A DNA stretch of 64,000 bases from Acidobacteria bacterium 13_2_20CM_2_57_6 (GCA_001917435.1 MNEA01000086.1:1-64000); one strand, 5' to 3'; counted from the stretch's first letter, positions 24,768 to 33,413 are shown. Notes: generated from the letters alone by a model not told the origin. Program-made: numbers and translations.

Positions 24768-26654
24768 CTAGTGGAACCCAACCTTGGCCATGAGCTGCGC
24801 GAAGCGCGGGTCGGAGCGCAAGGGGTCGGCCATGGGATCAACATTCAGGTAGACTAGCCGGTCGATTTTTTCCTCGAAGGCACGGTTCAACAAGCGGAAG
24901 GCTTCGTCTTTCTCTCCCAGACCGACGTGTATGGCCGCCGGATAGAGATTGGGAACGAAGCGGGTAGCGGCTAGTTGCTGCAGTTTTTGGATCGCAGCTC
25001 GCGCTTCGGCGGCATTCCCTGCCAGCGCTTGGGTGTGGCCGTAAGCCATGAGCATGGCGGGATTGTCGCCGGAGGCTTGACGCGCGTGCTGGAAGGTCTC
25101 GATGGCCTGCGGGTACATTTTTTTCTCGCGATACGCGGAGCCGAGCCAGAACTGCGCGGATAAATCGCCGGGATGCAGCTTGACGACTTGCTGCGCTTCT
25201 TCAATCGCCGCGTCATAGGACCGGCCGAAATAGTACGTCTCGGCCACCACGTCATGAAAGAGCGGACTGACCGGATCAAGGTCCAGCGCTCGGTGGGCCT
25301 CGGCCAAGGCCTCGGAAGGGTGCCCCTCGACGATGAGCAGGTGGCAATACCACTCGTGGGGAGTGGGATCATTGGGGGCCAGTTCGATGGCACGGCGAAG
25401 TTCCCTTTCGGCCGTAGCCAGGTCCCAGTCGTAGCTCATGGCCACGTTGCCGAGGACAGCGTGAGCTTCAGCGAGCTTGGGATTGAGCTGCAGGGCCCGC
25501 TGGGCGGCTTCCTTCGCTTTCGGTTTAGCATCGCCAGGGGGCAACCCGTCATTGGGCACCTGGCCGAGAATGGCGGTCGCCGCAGCCAGGCCAGCGTAAG
25601 CCTCCGCGTAATTTGGATCGTCGTGTATCGCTTGCTCAAAAAAAACGATGCTGCTGCGCAAGTCACCGCGGCTGCCCCAGGCAAATTCACCTTGAAGGAA
25701 GGCGTGGCGGGAGTTGACGATCTCCGGCGTAGCGGCGTGAACGGTTCCAGGCTGCACAAGCGCCTTAGGCTGCGGATCAGACGGCACGGGAAGCGTCGCG
25801 AGAATCTGCCTGGCGATGGCTGCGGATACATCTGATTCCACCTGCAAGACATCGGAGAGTTCGCGAGTGAAAGATTCGGACCAGAGATGGGTCTGATCGC
25901 TGACCTGGATCAATTGGACGTCGATGCGCACTTGCTCGCCGGCGCGCTGCACACCACCTTCGAGCAAATACTTTACATTGAGTACGCGGCCAATTTCAGG
26001 GACGGGCTGGCCAGCCACAATTCTTGAAGAGGTGGCGGCAATCACGCCGAGGTGTGGAGGGTCAAGCTGTCCAAGCTTGGTACGGATGAGGTCGGTGAGG
26101 CCGGAGGTGATGTAGTCCGGCTTGGAATCGCCACTCGCATAGGTGAAGGGCAGAACGGCGATACGGACTTTTTCCTGTGTCGAATCCGCGGGCTGAAGCC
26201 AACGGTACACCCCAAGCGAAGCGGCGCACAGGATCCCAAGCGCGAAGAGGGCAATGACCACGCGCTTCCCTACAGGAGGAGCTGGCTCGTCCGGATTTGG
26301 AGCAGGACCCGGAGCCGGGGGCATCACCGACGGATTGACAATGTCAACAGGAGAATCCGTGCCGCTCAGTTCCTGTTCGCGGGCAAAGGCGTCGTCGGCT
26401 TCGGGATCATCTTTGGGCTGGCGCTGCTTGATCCAGGCGTCGAGTTCGCCCGCGTAAGCGTAGACCGTGGATTTTTTCTTGTGTTCGTGGCGATGGACCG
26501 GAAGGCCTTCGGTACGCTCCCAGCGCTGCACGGTGCGGACTTCGCGGCCCAGATACGAAGCGATCTCTCCCCAGGAGTCGAGCTTCTTGCCTAGAGAAGT
26601 TGGCCCTCTTGGACCTGGCGTGGCTCCGCTTGCCGGAATGTCAGGGATGGACAT
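24768..26654 (-). CDS. HTH / TolB-like / TPR membrane regulator
   Basis: A 628-residue protein. Residues 25-75 (LDSWGEIASYLGREVRTVQR, then WERTEGLPVHRHEHKKKSTV) form a helix-turn-helix that reads like a MerR-type or excisionase-like domain. A membrane helix lies near residues 128-150. A TolB/FlgO-like domain follows (KVRIAVLPFTYASGDSKPDY), then at least five TPR units from about residue 330 (e.g. AEAHAVLGNVAMSY and DPTPHEWYCHLLIVEGHPSE). Such proteins are numerous in Acidobacteriota and probably join signal sensing to transcription. Target unknown. Confidence 0.88.
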   Translation of the reverse strand: MSIPDIPASGATPGPRGPTSLGKKLDSWGEIASYLGREVRTVQRWERTEGLPVHRHEHKKKSTVYAYAGELDAWIKQRQPKDDPEADDAFAREQELSGTDSPVDIVNPSVMPPAPGPAPNPDEPAPPVGKRVVIALFALGILCAASLGVYRWLQPADSTQEKVRIAVLPFTYASGDSKPDYITSGLTDLIRTKLGQLDPPHLGVIAATSSRIVAGQPVPEIGRVLNVKYLLEGGVQRAGEQVRIDVQLIQVSDQTHLWSESFTRELSDVLQVESDVSAAIARQILATLPVPSDPQPKALVQPGTVHAATPEIVNSRHAFLQGEFAWGSRGDLRSSIVFFEQAIHDDPNYAEAYAGLAAATAILGQVPNDGLPPGDAKPKAKEAAQRALQLNPKLAEAHAVLGNVAMSYDWDLATAERELRRAIELAPNDPTPHEWYCHLLIVEGHPSEALAEAHRALDLDPVSPLFHDVVAETYYFGRSYDAAIEEAQQVVKLHPGDLSAQFWLGSAYREKKMYPQAIETFQHARQASGDNPAMLMAYGHTQALAGNAAEARAAIQKLQQLAATRFVPNLYPAAIHVGLGEKDEAFRLLNRAFEEKIDRLVYLNVDPMADPLRSDPRFAQLMAKVGFH

Positions 26655-26990
26655 TAATTCTAGTTGGTGCGTGGATTATACCTCAGGAATTGTGCGGGAA
26701 TTGTGAAAACCATATCAATGAGCGGCTTTGGCGGCAACAGCGCCGGCAGCGGCGCCAAATAAAGAACCATTTGGCGGCACGGCTAAATGCGGCGCCACGC
26801 GTTGCCGCCGCGAGCAAATCCCGCGCGGTGTTCGCGCTGGGTAGCGGCTGACGGACCAGCGGACCAGGAAGGTTCCGGCGCGGCTCGGCCTGCCTCAGCA
26901 TCAGGGTGTGACGCGAACTTCTTGACCGTAGACGAGTTAATGTCTTTCGAGAAATGAGAGATTGCTGCGAGAACCCGCGGCGGTGGCCTT

Positions 26991-27069
26991 AAAAACAAAA
27001 CGCCCCGGCCTGCACTGGGACGCACTTTTCTACGTGAATCACGTGTATCACAGAATGAATTAATGTCAA
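26991..27069 (-). ncRNA. Putative short RNA unit A: promoter followed by terminator
   Basis: On the minus strand TTGACA (27064-27069), a 16-nt spacer and TACACG (27042-27047) are followed within about 25 nt by the hairpin CGTCCCAGTGCAGGCCGGGGCG and TTTTGTTTTT. It aligns with unit B at 27674-27751 over roughly 80 bp. The result would be a transcript of about 45-55 nt. Its -35 box overlaps the stop codon of the PilZ gene. A plain terminator of that gene is the simpler reading; the promoter-like part is inference. Confidence 0.4.
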
Positions 27070-27404
27070 GAGAAATCTTTAGCCACTCGAGGCTCCGCCA
27101 CTCCGGCGTTATTTTGCTTCCAGTGGCCGTCCGTGAAAAAGAATTCCAGCCCCATGACGAAGCTAGGGCCTTTTCGCAGCTGGCAGTGGACCACGCGGGC
27201 AAAGCCGCTAAAACTGCCCTGCAGAGACCGCACGTCGATGCGCTGGTTGGGCGCCCACTGCTGCCTCGTTAAGACGCTGGCGCCGTGCAAGCTTACCTCG
27301 CGGGTGGTCGTAACCTCGTAGGTGACGAGGTCCATGCTCACCAGCGTTATAGTCACTTCAAGAGGTGTGCGATTTTCAGAACGGCGCGAAGGGCGCGAGT
27401 CCAT
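27066..27404 (-). CDS. PilZ-like domain protein
   Basis: A 112-residue protein from ATG 27404 (MDSRPSRRSENRTPLEVTIT). RRSENRTPLEVTI gives the N-terminal arginine motif, and VTTTREVSLHGASVLTRQQW the second motif in a VSLHGA form. It ends FVMGLEFFFTDGHWKQNNAG. It is bracketed by two copies of a promoter/terminator unit (A downstream, B about 270 nt upstream), which suggests unusual control or a segmental duplication. Confidence 0.8.
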   Translation of the reverse strand: MDSRPSRRSENRTPLEVTITLVSMDLVTYEVTTTREVSLHGASVLTRQQWAPNQRIDVRSLQGSFSGFARVVHCQLRKGPSFVMGLEFFFTDGHWKQNNAGVAEPRVAKDFS

Positions 27405-27673
27405 TTACCATCCGAGTGCCGCAAGTAGAACGAGCGGCGACCGTCGGACTGGGAGGACGATACAAAAGACTGTGCCGGAGCCGGTCACGCAACTCAATCA
27501 GGTAATCTCCCCATGGTGACTCGGGTATTTACTTCAGTTTTAACCACAGAAGACGAAATCACGTCGTTTGAGTCCAGGTTCCGCATGCTCAGCGCGATGA
27601 AAGACTGGAGACGCGGGCTGATTGTCTTGCGATGTTTCTTTTTTAACGGTAAGGCGGATGGCTGGGCGCCTCT

Positions 27674-27751
27674 AAAAAGCAAAACGCCCCGACTGGATCG
27701 GGACGCAGCTTTCTACAAAAACGAGTATATCACACTATAATGTATTGTCAG
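27674..27751 (-). ncRNA. Putative short RNA unit B: promoter followed by terminator
   Basis: On the minus strand CTGACA (27746-27751), a 16-nt spacer and TATACT (27724-27729) precede GTAGAAAGCTG and the hairpin CGTCCCGATCCAGTCGGGGCG followed by TTTTGCTTTTT. The stem differs from unit A by changes that keep pairing. It could encode a short RNA, or serve as an attenuated leader for the PilZ gene 270 nt downstream. The rest of 27405-27938 shows no gene. Confidence 0.45.
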
Positions 27752-27938
27752 GTAAAATCTAGCAATCCCTTGAAAAAACTTTTTATTCTTCTATTTTCAG
27801 CGACATGGGAATCGTCCGGGAGCGATCAACCTAGTCGAAGATTCATCACAGAGTTCTCGCGATAGCGCTTGACACCTCCTACTCCTGGGAGCATAGTCCC
27901 GCCTATCCCCCAGCTTTTTCCTCGAAAGGAGACCTGCC

Positions 27939-28292
27939 ATGCCGTTTTTTCTTCATCAAGTCAGCTATACACCCGAAGCTCTGACGCGGTTGCTTGCCAA
28001 TCCCCAGGATCGGTTTGATGCCGTGCGGGCACCGATCGAAAAACTCGGTGGAAGGGTGCTGAACTCGTACTTCGCCTTCGGGCAATTCGACGCTGTGCTC
28101 ATCACCGAGATGCCGGACAACGTTTCGGCTGCGGCCATTTCCCTGGCGTTTGCCGCGGGCGGCTCGCTGCGCAACTGCCAGACCACGGCACTGATGTCCA
28201 ACGCCGAGGGCCTCGAGGCGATGCGCAAGGCTGCGACTTGTGGATATAGACCGGTCGCTGCCGCCGCGAGTGGCGCCGCCGCACGGCCATAG
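27939..28292 (+). CDS. GYD domain protein
   Basis: A 117-residue protein from ATG 27939 behind AAAGGAGAC. The sequence FFLHQVSYTPEALTRLLANP, DAVRAPIEKLGGRVLNSYFA, FGQFDAVLITEMPDNVSAAA matches the GYD family, a small ferredoxin-like alpha/beta barrel of unknown activity (dimeric alpha-beta barrel superfamily). It ends in an Ala-rich tail. A hairpin GTCGGAA-ACA-TTCCGAC (28292-28308) follows. Confidence 0.85.
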   Translation: MPFFLHQVSYTPEALTRLLANPQDRFDAVRAPIEKLGGRVLNSYFAFGQFDAVLITEMPDNVSAAAISLAFAAGGSLRNCQTTALMSNAEGLEAMRKAATCGYRPVAAAASGAAARP

Positions 28293-28432
28293 TCGGAAAC
28301 ATTCCGACCGAGGCACCAATCTCAACCCCAGCATCGCTCAGTAGGCTTACCCGCTGAGGGCCAAGAGGGACGTGTGCGTTATCGCCGCATTCGCAATTCG
28401 CTGATTATAGACTTCGCAGGAAGGAGAATCTG

Positions 28433-29188
28433 ATGTGCCCGAAGCCTCTGCTTGTCGCGCACCTCTCATGTCTTGCCTTGGCCGTCGTCGTTCTCGCGGT
28501 CTGCTCTTTCACCGGTCAGTTCACGGCAGCTCAATCTTCACAACAACCGCCTTTTCCGGCACTGTCGGCGCGGCTCGATCTGACGAAACCTCTGGAGGAT
28601 AGGAGTGCCGAAAGCGCTTTTCAGCAGCAACAACCCACGGCCGCGGAAATGAGCAGGAAGGAAACCGTGGCGTCCGCCCTGCTGCGCGGCCTGCAATATC
28701 AGGAGTACGAAGTGCGCTCCGCCGCAGAAGCGATGCCCGAGGAGAAATACGGCTACCGCCCCGCTGAAGGAAAATTCAAAAATGAGAAGCCGGAGTTCGG
28801 TCCGGCCGAAGTGCGCACCTTCGCCGAGCAAATCAAGCACGTAGCCTGCAGCAATTTCGGGTTTGCCGCCGAATTCGACGGGCAAAAGCCGCCCGAAGCC
28901 TGCGACAAGGGGGGCCCCAGCCCTGCGAAGACCAAGAAGGAATTGTTGATTTACGTGCGCGATTCGTTCGCCGCCATCCGCAAATCGCTCGGGGCCGTGG
29001 ACGCCAAAAACATGTTTGGCCCCATCGAAGGCCCCTATGCTGGCCCGAACACGCGCCTAGGCCTGGCCACGGTGGTCATCTGGCACGCCGCCGACCACTA
29101 CGGCCAAATGCTTCTGTACTTGCGCGAGAACGGGATCGTTCCGCCCGCCAGCCGCCCCCACCCTCCAGAGCTGCACGAACAATACTGA
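28433..29188 (+). CDS. Secreted DinB-family protein
   Basis: A 251-residue protein with a signal peptide (through about residue 33, ending FTAAQ). After a linker comes a four-helix DinB-like bundle. The metal-ligand histidines of the family appear as EQIKHVACSNFGFAAEF and VVIWHAADHYGQMLLYLREN. DinB-like enzymes include thiol-dependent transferases, but secreted members are uncharacterised. Start ATG 28433 is preceded by AGGAAGGAG. Confidence 0.88.
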   Translation: MCPKPLLVAHLSCLALAVVVLAVCSFTGQFTAAQSSQQPPFPALSARLDLTKPLEDRSAESAFQQQQPTAAEMSRKETVASALLRGLQYQEYEVRSAAEAMPEEKYGYRPAEGKFKNEKPEFGPAEVRTFAEQIKHVACSNFGFAAEFDGQKPPEACDKGGPSPAKTKKELLIYVRDSFAAIRKSLGAVDAKNMFGPIEGPYAGPNTRLGLATVVIWHAADHYGQMLLYLRENGIVPPASRPHPPELHEQY

Positions 29189-29206
29189 ATCCCGGGGGCT
29201 CCGCGC

Positions 29207-29283
29207 TTGACAATTCCTATGTTGCACGTTATTGTACAAATATCATGATTTGTACGAATCTGTACAAATAACAGTATTTGGAC
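29207..29283 (+). promoter_or_regulatory. Promoter overlapped by two GTACAAAT-type palindromic operators (satD)
   Basis: TTGACA (29207-29212), 17 nt and TATTGT (29230-29235) form a good sigma-70 promoter. Overlapping and following it are GTACAAAT-6-ATTTGTAC (29234-29255, perfect) and GTACAAAT-6-ATTTGGAC (29262-29283, one mismatch). Their centres are 28 bp apart. They look like binding sites for a dimeric regulator, probably the adjacent SatD protein with its C-terminal HTH. Confidence 0.75.
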
Positions 29284-29322
29284 GATTTCGTACCAATGAA
29301 CAGGATTCCCCAGGATGCTTTT

Positions 29323-29967
29323 ATGGCTGACGGAATTTACGCCGTATTGATCGCCGACATCATCGCCTCGACCGCCCGCAGGGATGTGCGCCCCCTGCTG
29401 GGGAAAAAGCTCGCGGCCGCATCGGAAAAACATCTGCGCCAGAAACTCATCCGGCTGCCATATTCCGTGACCGCCGGGGACGAATTTCAAACCATTACCG
29501 CAGAGCTGCCAGCGCTTCCCGCGTTGATTCTGGATCTGCGGTCCACGCTGCAGCCTCTGTCTCTGCGCATCGGAGTCGGCATCGGCGGCGTTTCCGACCG
29601 CATTCAACCGCCCGTCAATCAACTCACCGGCGAGGCGTTTGAATTGGCGCGCCGCGCCATGGAAAGCATCAAGGAGGGCCGCCTCTTCAAATTCGACGTG
29701 CTCACGGCCTTTGCGTCCGGCAACGAGGACTTCAACGATACCATCAACCTGATCTGCGGCTTACATGACACCCTGGTGCTGCAGATCACCTCAAAACAAT
29801 GGGAGGCCATTGGGGCATTCCTCAGCCGTCAGACCCTTGCGCCAACCGCCCGGCGGCTCCGGGTGGATATTTCCACGGTTTCCCGGAATCTCAAACGCGG
29901 CTACTATTGGCAGTTGGCGGAAACGGTGAACCGGGCCGGATCGTTCATCGAACGCACTTTTGGCTAA
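29323..29967 (+). CDS. SatD-family protein with C-terminal HTH
   Basis: A 214-residue protein from ATG 29323, chosen because AGGA stands 8 nt upstream; earlier in-frame starts lie inside or just beyond the operators. It begins MADGIYAVLIADIIASTARR, with a conserved core (SVTAGDEFQTITAEL, LSLRIGVGIGGVSD). The end LAPTARRLRVDISTVSRNLK reads as a helix-turn-helix. This matches SatD-type proteins, which pair with DUF3307 membrane proteins as here. The repeated GTAC palindromes suggest autoregulation. Confidence 0.85.
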   Translation: MADGIYAVLIADIIASTARRDVRPLLGKKLAAASEKHLRQKLIRLPYSVTAGDEFQTITAELPALPALILDLRSTLQPLSLRIGVGIGGVSDRIQPPVNQLTGEAFELARRAMESIKEGRLFKFDVLTAFASGNEDFNDTINLICGLHDTLVLQITSKQWEAIGAFLSRQTLAPTARRLRVDISTVSRNLKRGYYWQLAETVNRAGSFIERTFG

Positions 29968-29985
29968 TTGTACGAAAACGTACAA
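29968..29985. promoter_or_regulatory. Third GTAC-type palindrome between satD and DUF3307 gene
   Basis: TTGTACG-AAAA-CGTACAA is a perfect 7-bp palindrome with a 4-nt centre directly after the satD stop codon. It shares the TTGTAC half-site with the upstream operators. Confidence 0.6.
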
Positions 29986-30007
29986 CTTCTTAAACTTGCA
30001 CGGAACT

Positions 30008-30802
30008 ATGCAAATCTTCCTGCGAACTCTCCTGGCCATATATCTGGGCCACCTGGCGGCCGATTTTGTTTTTCAGACGCGCCGGCTCGTCGAGGCGAAG
30101 CTGCGCGGACGGCTCTCCGCGTATCTCTTGCACGGGCTCATTCATTATCTTTCCGCCATCCTGCTCGTGGGATTTTTTATCCCCGGTTCGATCGCCGCAC
30201 TCTCCACGCACCTGGTGATCGCCGCGCTCACGCTGGTCCATTTGCTGATCGATTTTACAAAAGTGCAGCTTGCAGCCAAACGGGTGATCCGTGGCGGCGC
30301 CGGATCCTACATTGCCGATCAACTGGTTCATTTGCTGAGTGTGGTTCTTGCCGCCGGGCTGCTCTCGCCGGGGATGTCCTTCAGGGCGCTCACCGCCCCG
30401 CTGCAAGTATCCCGAAGCCTGGGGAACAAATTCCTCGCCGTGCCGGTGATCTACCTCGGAGTGATCTTCGGCGGAGGCTATCTGATTCGCTTCCTGACAC
30501 GTTCCCTGACGGAAAGCGTCAAAGAGGAAGAGTTCCTGAAAGCCGCGGAGCAATTGCAAAATGCGGGGTTGTACATCGGCTGGCTCGAACGATTCTTGAT
30601 TCTCACCGCACTGCTCCTGCAATCTCCTGCGGCTGTGGGGCTGATTCTCGCCGCGAAAACCATCACCCGCTATCCAGAATTCAAATCCGCGCGTTTTGCC
30701 GAATACGTTCTGATTGGTACGCTGCTGAGCGTCTCGCTGGCGTTCGTGGGCGCTGTTTTTCTTGCCTGGCTGATCTTCGGCACGGCGCGCCTCTCCGGAT
30801 AA
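30008..30802 (+). CDS. DUF3307 membrane protein
   Basis: A 264-residue membrane protein from ATG 30008 with several helices. It opens MQIFLRTLLAIYLGHLAADF, and histidines recur in helices (LLHGLIHYLSAILLVGFF, TLVHLLIDFTKVQLAAKRVI, YIADQLVHLLSVVLAAGLLS). This is the pattern of DUF3307 proteins found beside SatD. Function is unknown. It is separated from satD only by a palindromic operator. Confidence 0.88.
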   Translation: MQIFLRTLLAIYLGHLAADFVFQTRRLVEAKLRGRLSAYLLHGLIHYLSAILLVGFFIPGSIAALSTHLVIAALTLVHLLIDFTKVQLAAKRVIRGGAGSYIADQLVHLLSVVLAAGLLSPGMSFRALTAPLQVSRSLGNKFLAVPVIYLGVIFGGGYLIRFLTRSLTESVKEEEFLKAAEQLQNAGLYIGWLERFLILTALLLQSPAAVGLILAAKTITRYPEFKSARFAEYVLIGTLLSVSLAFVGAVFLAWLIFGTARLSG

Positions 30803-30859
30803 CGCGCGCAGACGCCGCCCGTCTGCTGCTTCCCAGCCTCGTTCTGCTAAAATCTTCCG

Positions 30860-31663
30860 ATGATTTCTGCAAATTTATCGGCGCGCCTCGCCAACATTCG
30901 TATTCATCCCATCAAGTCGCTCGATCCAATCCAGGTAAACGAAGTGCGCATCGGCCCGGGCGGCGGGCTCGAATTTGACCGTGCCTGGGCGCTCTATTCC
31001 GCCGATGGCCAATGGGTGAACGGCAAGCGTACTGCGGCCGTCCACTTGATTCGCGCGGCGTTCGCGCCAGGCATTAGCTCCGTCACGCTCTCTGTTCCAG
31101 GCGACAGCCGGAAAGTCCCTGCCAAAACATTCGCTTTCCCGGGCGATACCGCGGCGGCCTCCCAATGGTTTTCCGGGTTTTTCGAGCAGCCCATCACCGT
31201 TCGTTATTCCCGCGAAGGTTTTCCCGACGACACCATTGCCAACGGGCCAACCATTGTTTCCACGGCCACGCTCGAAGCCATAAGCGAATTGTTCGCCGGC
31301 ATGGACTCCGACGAAGCGCGCCGCCGCTTTCGCACCACGCTCGAAATCGACGGCGTGCCGGCATTCTGGGAAGATCAACTCTTTAGCGAAGAAGAACGCA
31401 GCGCCGTGCGCTTCCGCATCGGCGAGGTGAATTTCGAGGGCAGTAATCCTTGCGCCCGCTGCCCGGTTCCCCCGCGCAGCCCAAGCACCGGAGAAATCAT
31501 CCCCGGCTTCCAGAAGCGCTTCTCCGATTTCCGCCGCGCGAGTCTCCCCGCCTGGAGTCCGGAATCCCGCTTCGATCACTATTACCGACTGGCCACCAAC
31601 ACCCGCGTGGCGTCCACGGAATCAGGCAAAATTCTGCGTGTGGGCGACCCACTCGACATCTAG
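30860..31663 (+). CDS. MOSC domain protein
   Basis: A 267-residue protein with an N-terminal MOSC beta-barrel domain (LANIRIHPIKSLDPIQVNEV) and a C-terminal MOSC domain. It contains the conserved cysteine region NPCARCPVPPRSPSTGEI and a typical end ILRVGDPLDI. MOSC proteins bind molybdenum cofactor or catalyse sulfur/N-reduction chemistry, as in YcbX. No molybdoenzyme is encoded nearby. The start ATG 30860 follows a possible TAAAAT -10. Confidence 0.9.
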   Translation: MISANLSARLANIRIHPIKSLDPIQVNEVRIGPGGGLEFDRAWALYSADGQWVNGKRTAAVHLIRAAFAPGISSVTLSVPGDSRKVPAKTFAFPGDTAAASQWFSGFFEQPITVRYSREGFPDDTIANGPTIVSTATLEAISELFAGMDSDEARRRFRTTLEIDGVPAFWEDQLFSEEERSAVRFRIGEVNFEGSNPCARCPVPPRSPSTGEIIPGFQKRFSDFRRASLPAWSPESRFDHYYRLATNTRVASTESGKILRVGDPLDI

Positions 31664-31794
31664 CAGCCTTGCGCACGCGCCACCCACACGTCCTCTCTAC
31701 CCACAGGCTGCATACGGAATTCTCCCGTTGCGCATTCATGAGCAACCTTGAATCTTCCGTTAATTTCTTGTGTAATTTTGAGGCATTGACCTGA

Positions 31795-31860
31795 TTGAAG
31801 GATGGAACGCTCCAAAGTATAAGTTGGCGCGGACCCTGAGTTTTGGCGCAAGTCTGACCG
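31795..31860 (+). promoter_or_regulatory. Promoter/leader block 1 upstream of luxR-type gene
   Basis: TTGAAG (31795-31800), exactly 17 nt, TATAAG (31818-31823), then CGGACCCTGAGTTTTGGCG in the presumed transcript start region. The same arrangement recurs at 33560-33630 between the two peptide genes. This points to co-regulation of the LuxR gene and the second peptide. Confidence 0.55.
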
Positions 31861-31939
31861 GTCTCTCAAACGGAGGCAGGTTTACAGGCACTTGCGTGAC
31901 AGTGCGCTAAGAACCCAGGGCAACGCTCGGAGACCAACG

Positions 31940-32560
31940 ATGCGTTCCCCCCAGCAGGCTTGCAAGCTCAAACAAGTTGGCAACGCCCACAGTCACGGAA
32001 CCAATTCAAAGACCACTCGCACACCAAACCACTCCGACACAGGGTTCTTGTTGCTCAACACTGCTCTTAAACCGCTGTATGTAAACCCACAGGCAGCGGA
32101 GATCCTCTTCCACCCGGAGAAACCCGCCAAGTCCAGGGATTTCGCCGACCAACTGGCCTTGAAAGTTCGCGCAATGGTTATAAACGGCGGGCCCGCAGGA
32201 AGAATCCCCGTGTGCAAGGAGATCCTCTCTGGCGACAGGCATTACATCTGCCGGCTTTTTAACGTGCAGCTGCCGGGCAGCAAGTCAAACGGGACAAACG
32301 GGTCGTCTTTGGCGCTTCTTCTGGAGCGGGGCTCCGAAGCTGACTTGGATGTTCTCAAGATCTGCCAGCAGTACCACCTTACGCCGCGCGAGGGAGAAGC
32401 AGTTCGCCTTCTGGTGCAGGGCTTAGCGAGTAAAGAGATCGCCGCACGCATGGGCATCAGCCCTAATACTGTGAAGGTTTTTCTGCGCCTGGCGATGATG
32501 AAGATGGGAGTCACCTCGCGCTCTGGAATCATGAGCAAATTTATCCACGCCAAGACCTAG
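31940..32560 (+). CDS. LuxR-family regulator of the peptide locus
   Basis: A 206-residue protein from ATG 31940 behind CGGAGACC. Residues 30-140 form a PAS-like sensor region (GFLLLNTALKPLYVNPQAAE). The C-terminal HTH reads YHLTPREGEAVRLLVQGLAS, KEIAARMGISPNTVKVFLRL, the LuxR/GerE type. No response-regulator receiver domain is seen. The gene sits upstream of the precursor peptides and shares a promoter/leader block with peptide 2, so it is a likely regulator of the locus; this is inference. Confidence 0.85.
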   Translation: MRSPQQACKLKQVGNAHSHGTNSKTTRTPNHSDTGFLLLNTALKPLYVNPQAAEILFHPEKPAKSRDFADQLALKVRAMVINGGPAGRIPVCKEILSGDRHYICRLFNVQLPGSKSNGTNGSSLALLLERGSEADLDVLKICQQYHLTPREGEAVRLLVQGLASKEIAARMGISPNTVKVFLRLAMMKMGVTSRSGIMSKFIHAKT

Positions 32561-32635
32561 TTCGCGGTACACTCTTGCTGCCTTTGGGTGCCCGCCCGGC
32601 CCCATCCCTGGGGCTAACCCAACGAGGGTATAGAC

Positions 32636-32983
32636 GTGCGGGAACCGGGACGGCATTCTCCTGAACTCATGAAGTCGCAGAGAGGGCAGCCAAAGCGCTT
32701 ATACGCACGGTTTCCCTTTGCCACGGAGTTAGACGCGAGCCGGCTGTCTCCCGCCGATAAACCGCGGCCAAGTGCGAAACTGCTGCATGCCAAGACCGAG
32801 AATATCAGTAGCGGGGGCTTGTGTATTCGCACCAATCGGCCGCTGGGAAGCACCGGCTTGGTGCGTTGCGAGCTTCGCTTGCCCGGCGTTCCTGTCCGTG
32901 TCCCTTTACTAGCGAAAGTGTGTTGGAGCGAGAAACGCTCCGGCACAAATCAGTACCGCATTGGTTTGCAATTTGTCGTTTAG
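32636..32983 (+). CDS. PilZ domain protein
   Basis: A 115-residue protein from GTG 32636 with GAGG 8 nt upstream. RLYARFPFATELDAS gives the basic N-terminal motif, and KTENISSGGLCIRTN is a canonical NxSxxG motif, so this is one of the better c-di-GMP-binding candidates here. The end is YRIGLQFVV. It lies between the LuxR gene and the first peptide gene, so c-di-GMP may feed into the peptide locus. Confidence 0.85.
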   Translation: MREPGRHSPELMKSQRGQPKRLYARFPFATELDASRLSPADKPRPSAKLLHAKTENISSGGLCIRTNRPLGSTGLVRCELRLPGVPVRVPLLAKVCWSEKRSGTNQYRIGLQFVV

Positions 32984-33198
32984 TTTCGCAGTACCTCTTT
33001 GCGTTTGATCCGCAAGTTCCCCGCGTCACCGCTTGTACACCGAATCCTTTAATCCTTTTGGGTTAGGCCTTGTTGGGAATTGATTTCCCTGCGCACAGCG
33101 CCCATCCTCCGTCCGATGGTCGGCGACTTGGCCCACCATTCAGTAATGGACAAACCCTCGAAGTCTCTCCAATCCACGACAGGAAGGAGGTGGAATTT

Positions 33199-33342
33199 AT
33201 GAAGCATATCAGTCTCCAACTGCAGAAGCTGGAGGAGCGCATCGCTCCCTGCGGGTGTTCCTGTGGCACTGGCGGAACCGGCGGCAGCCACAAGAGCCAC
33301 GGCTCCAAGAGCCACGGCTCCAAGAGCCACGGCTCCAAGTGA
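33199..33342 (+). CDS. Putative RiPP precursor peptide 1
   Basis: A 47-residue peptide behind a strong AGGAAGGAGG site. Leader MKHISLQLQKLEERIAP is followed by the Cys/Gly hinge CGCSCGTGGTGG (C18, C20, C22) and the tail SHKSHGSKSHGSKSHGSK, with SHGSK repeated three times. The leader is conserved in peptide 2 with several synonymous codon differences, which supports real translation. A Gly-Gly cleavage before SHK is plausible. The Ser/His/Lys-rich tail could bind metal or be modified by downstream enzymes. Too short for the usual gene-length cut-off. Confidence 0.8.
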   Translation: MKHISLQLQKLEERIAPCGCSCGTGGTGGSHKSHGSKSHGSKSHGSK

Positions 33343-33377
33343 AGTGTACTCGTAGTGTAATGAAAAACTCAGGGCGC

Positions 33378-33413
33378 CCACCAGGCGTCAGCGGCAATCT
33401 GCACGCCTGGTGG
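33378..33413 (+). terminator. Stem-loop after peptide 1
   Basis: CCACCAGGCGT and ACGCCTGGTGG form a perfect 11-bp stem with a 14-nt loop, 36 nt after the stop codon. The following CTTCATTA is not a strong T-run, so it may be an RNA-stabilising or processing hairpin more than a classical terminator. A near copy follows peptide 2. Confidence 0.65.

Noticed and set aside
27030..27046. ACGTGAATCACGT palindrome as a parS site
   Set aside because: It differs too much from TGTTTCACGTGAAACA and lies 16 kb from parAB; no other parS-like site was seen.
33199..33342. Tandem SHGSK codon repeats as a CRISPR or satellite DNA
   Set aside because: The repeats are 15 bp, lie inside a translated frame with a strong ribosome site and have no spacers. 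No CRISPR array was found anywhere in the window.
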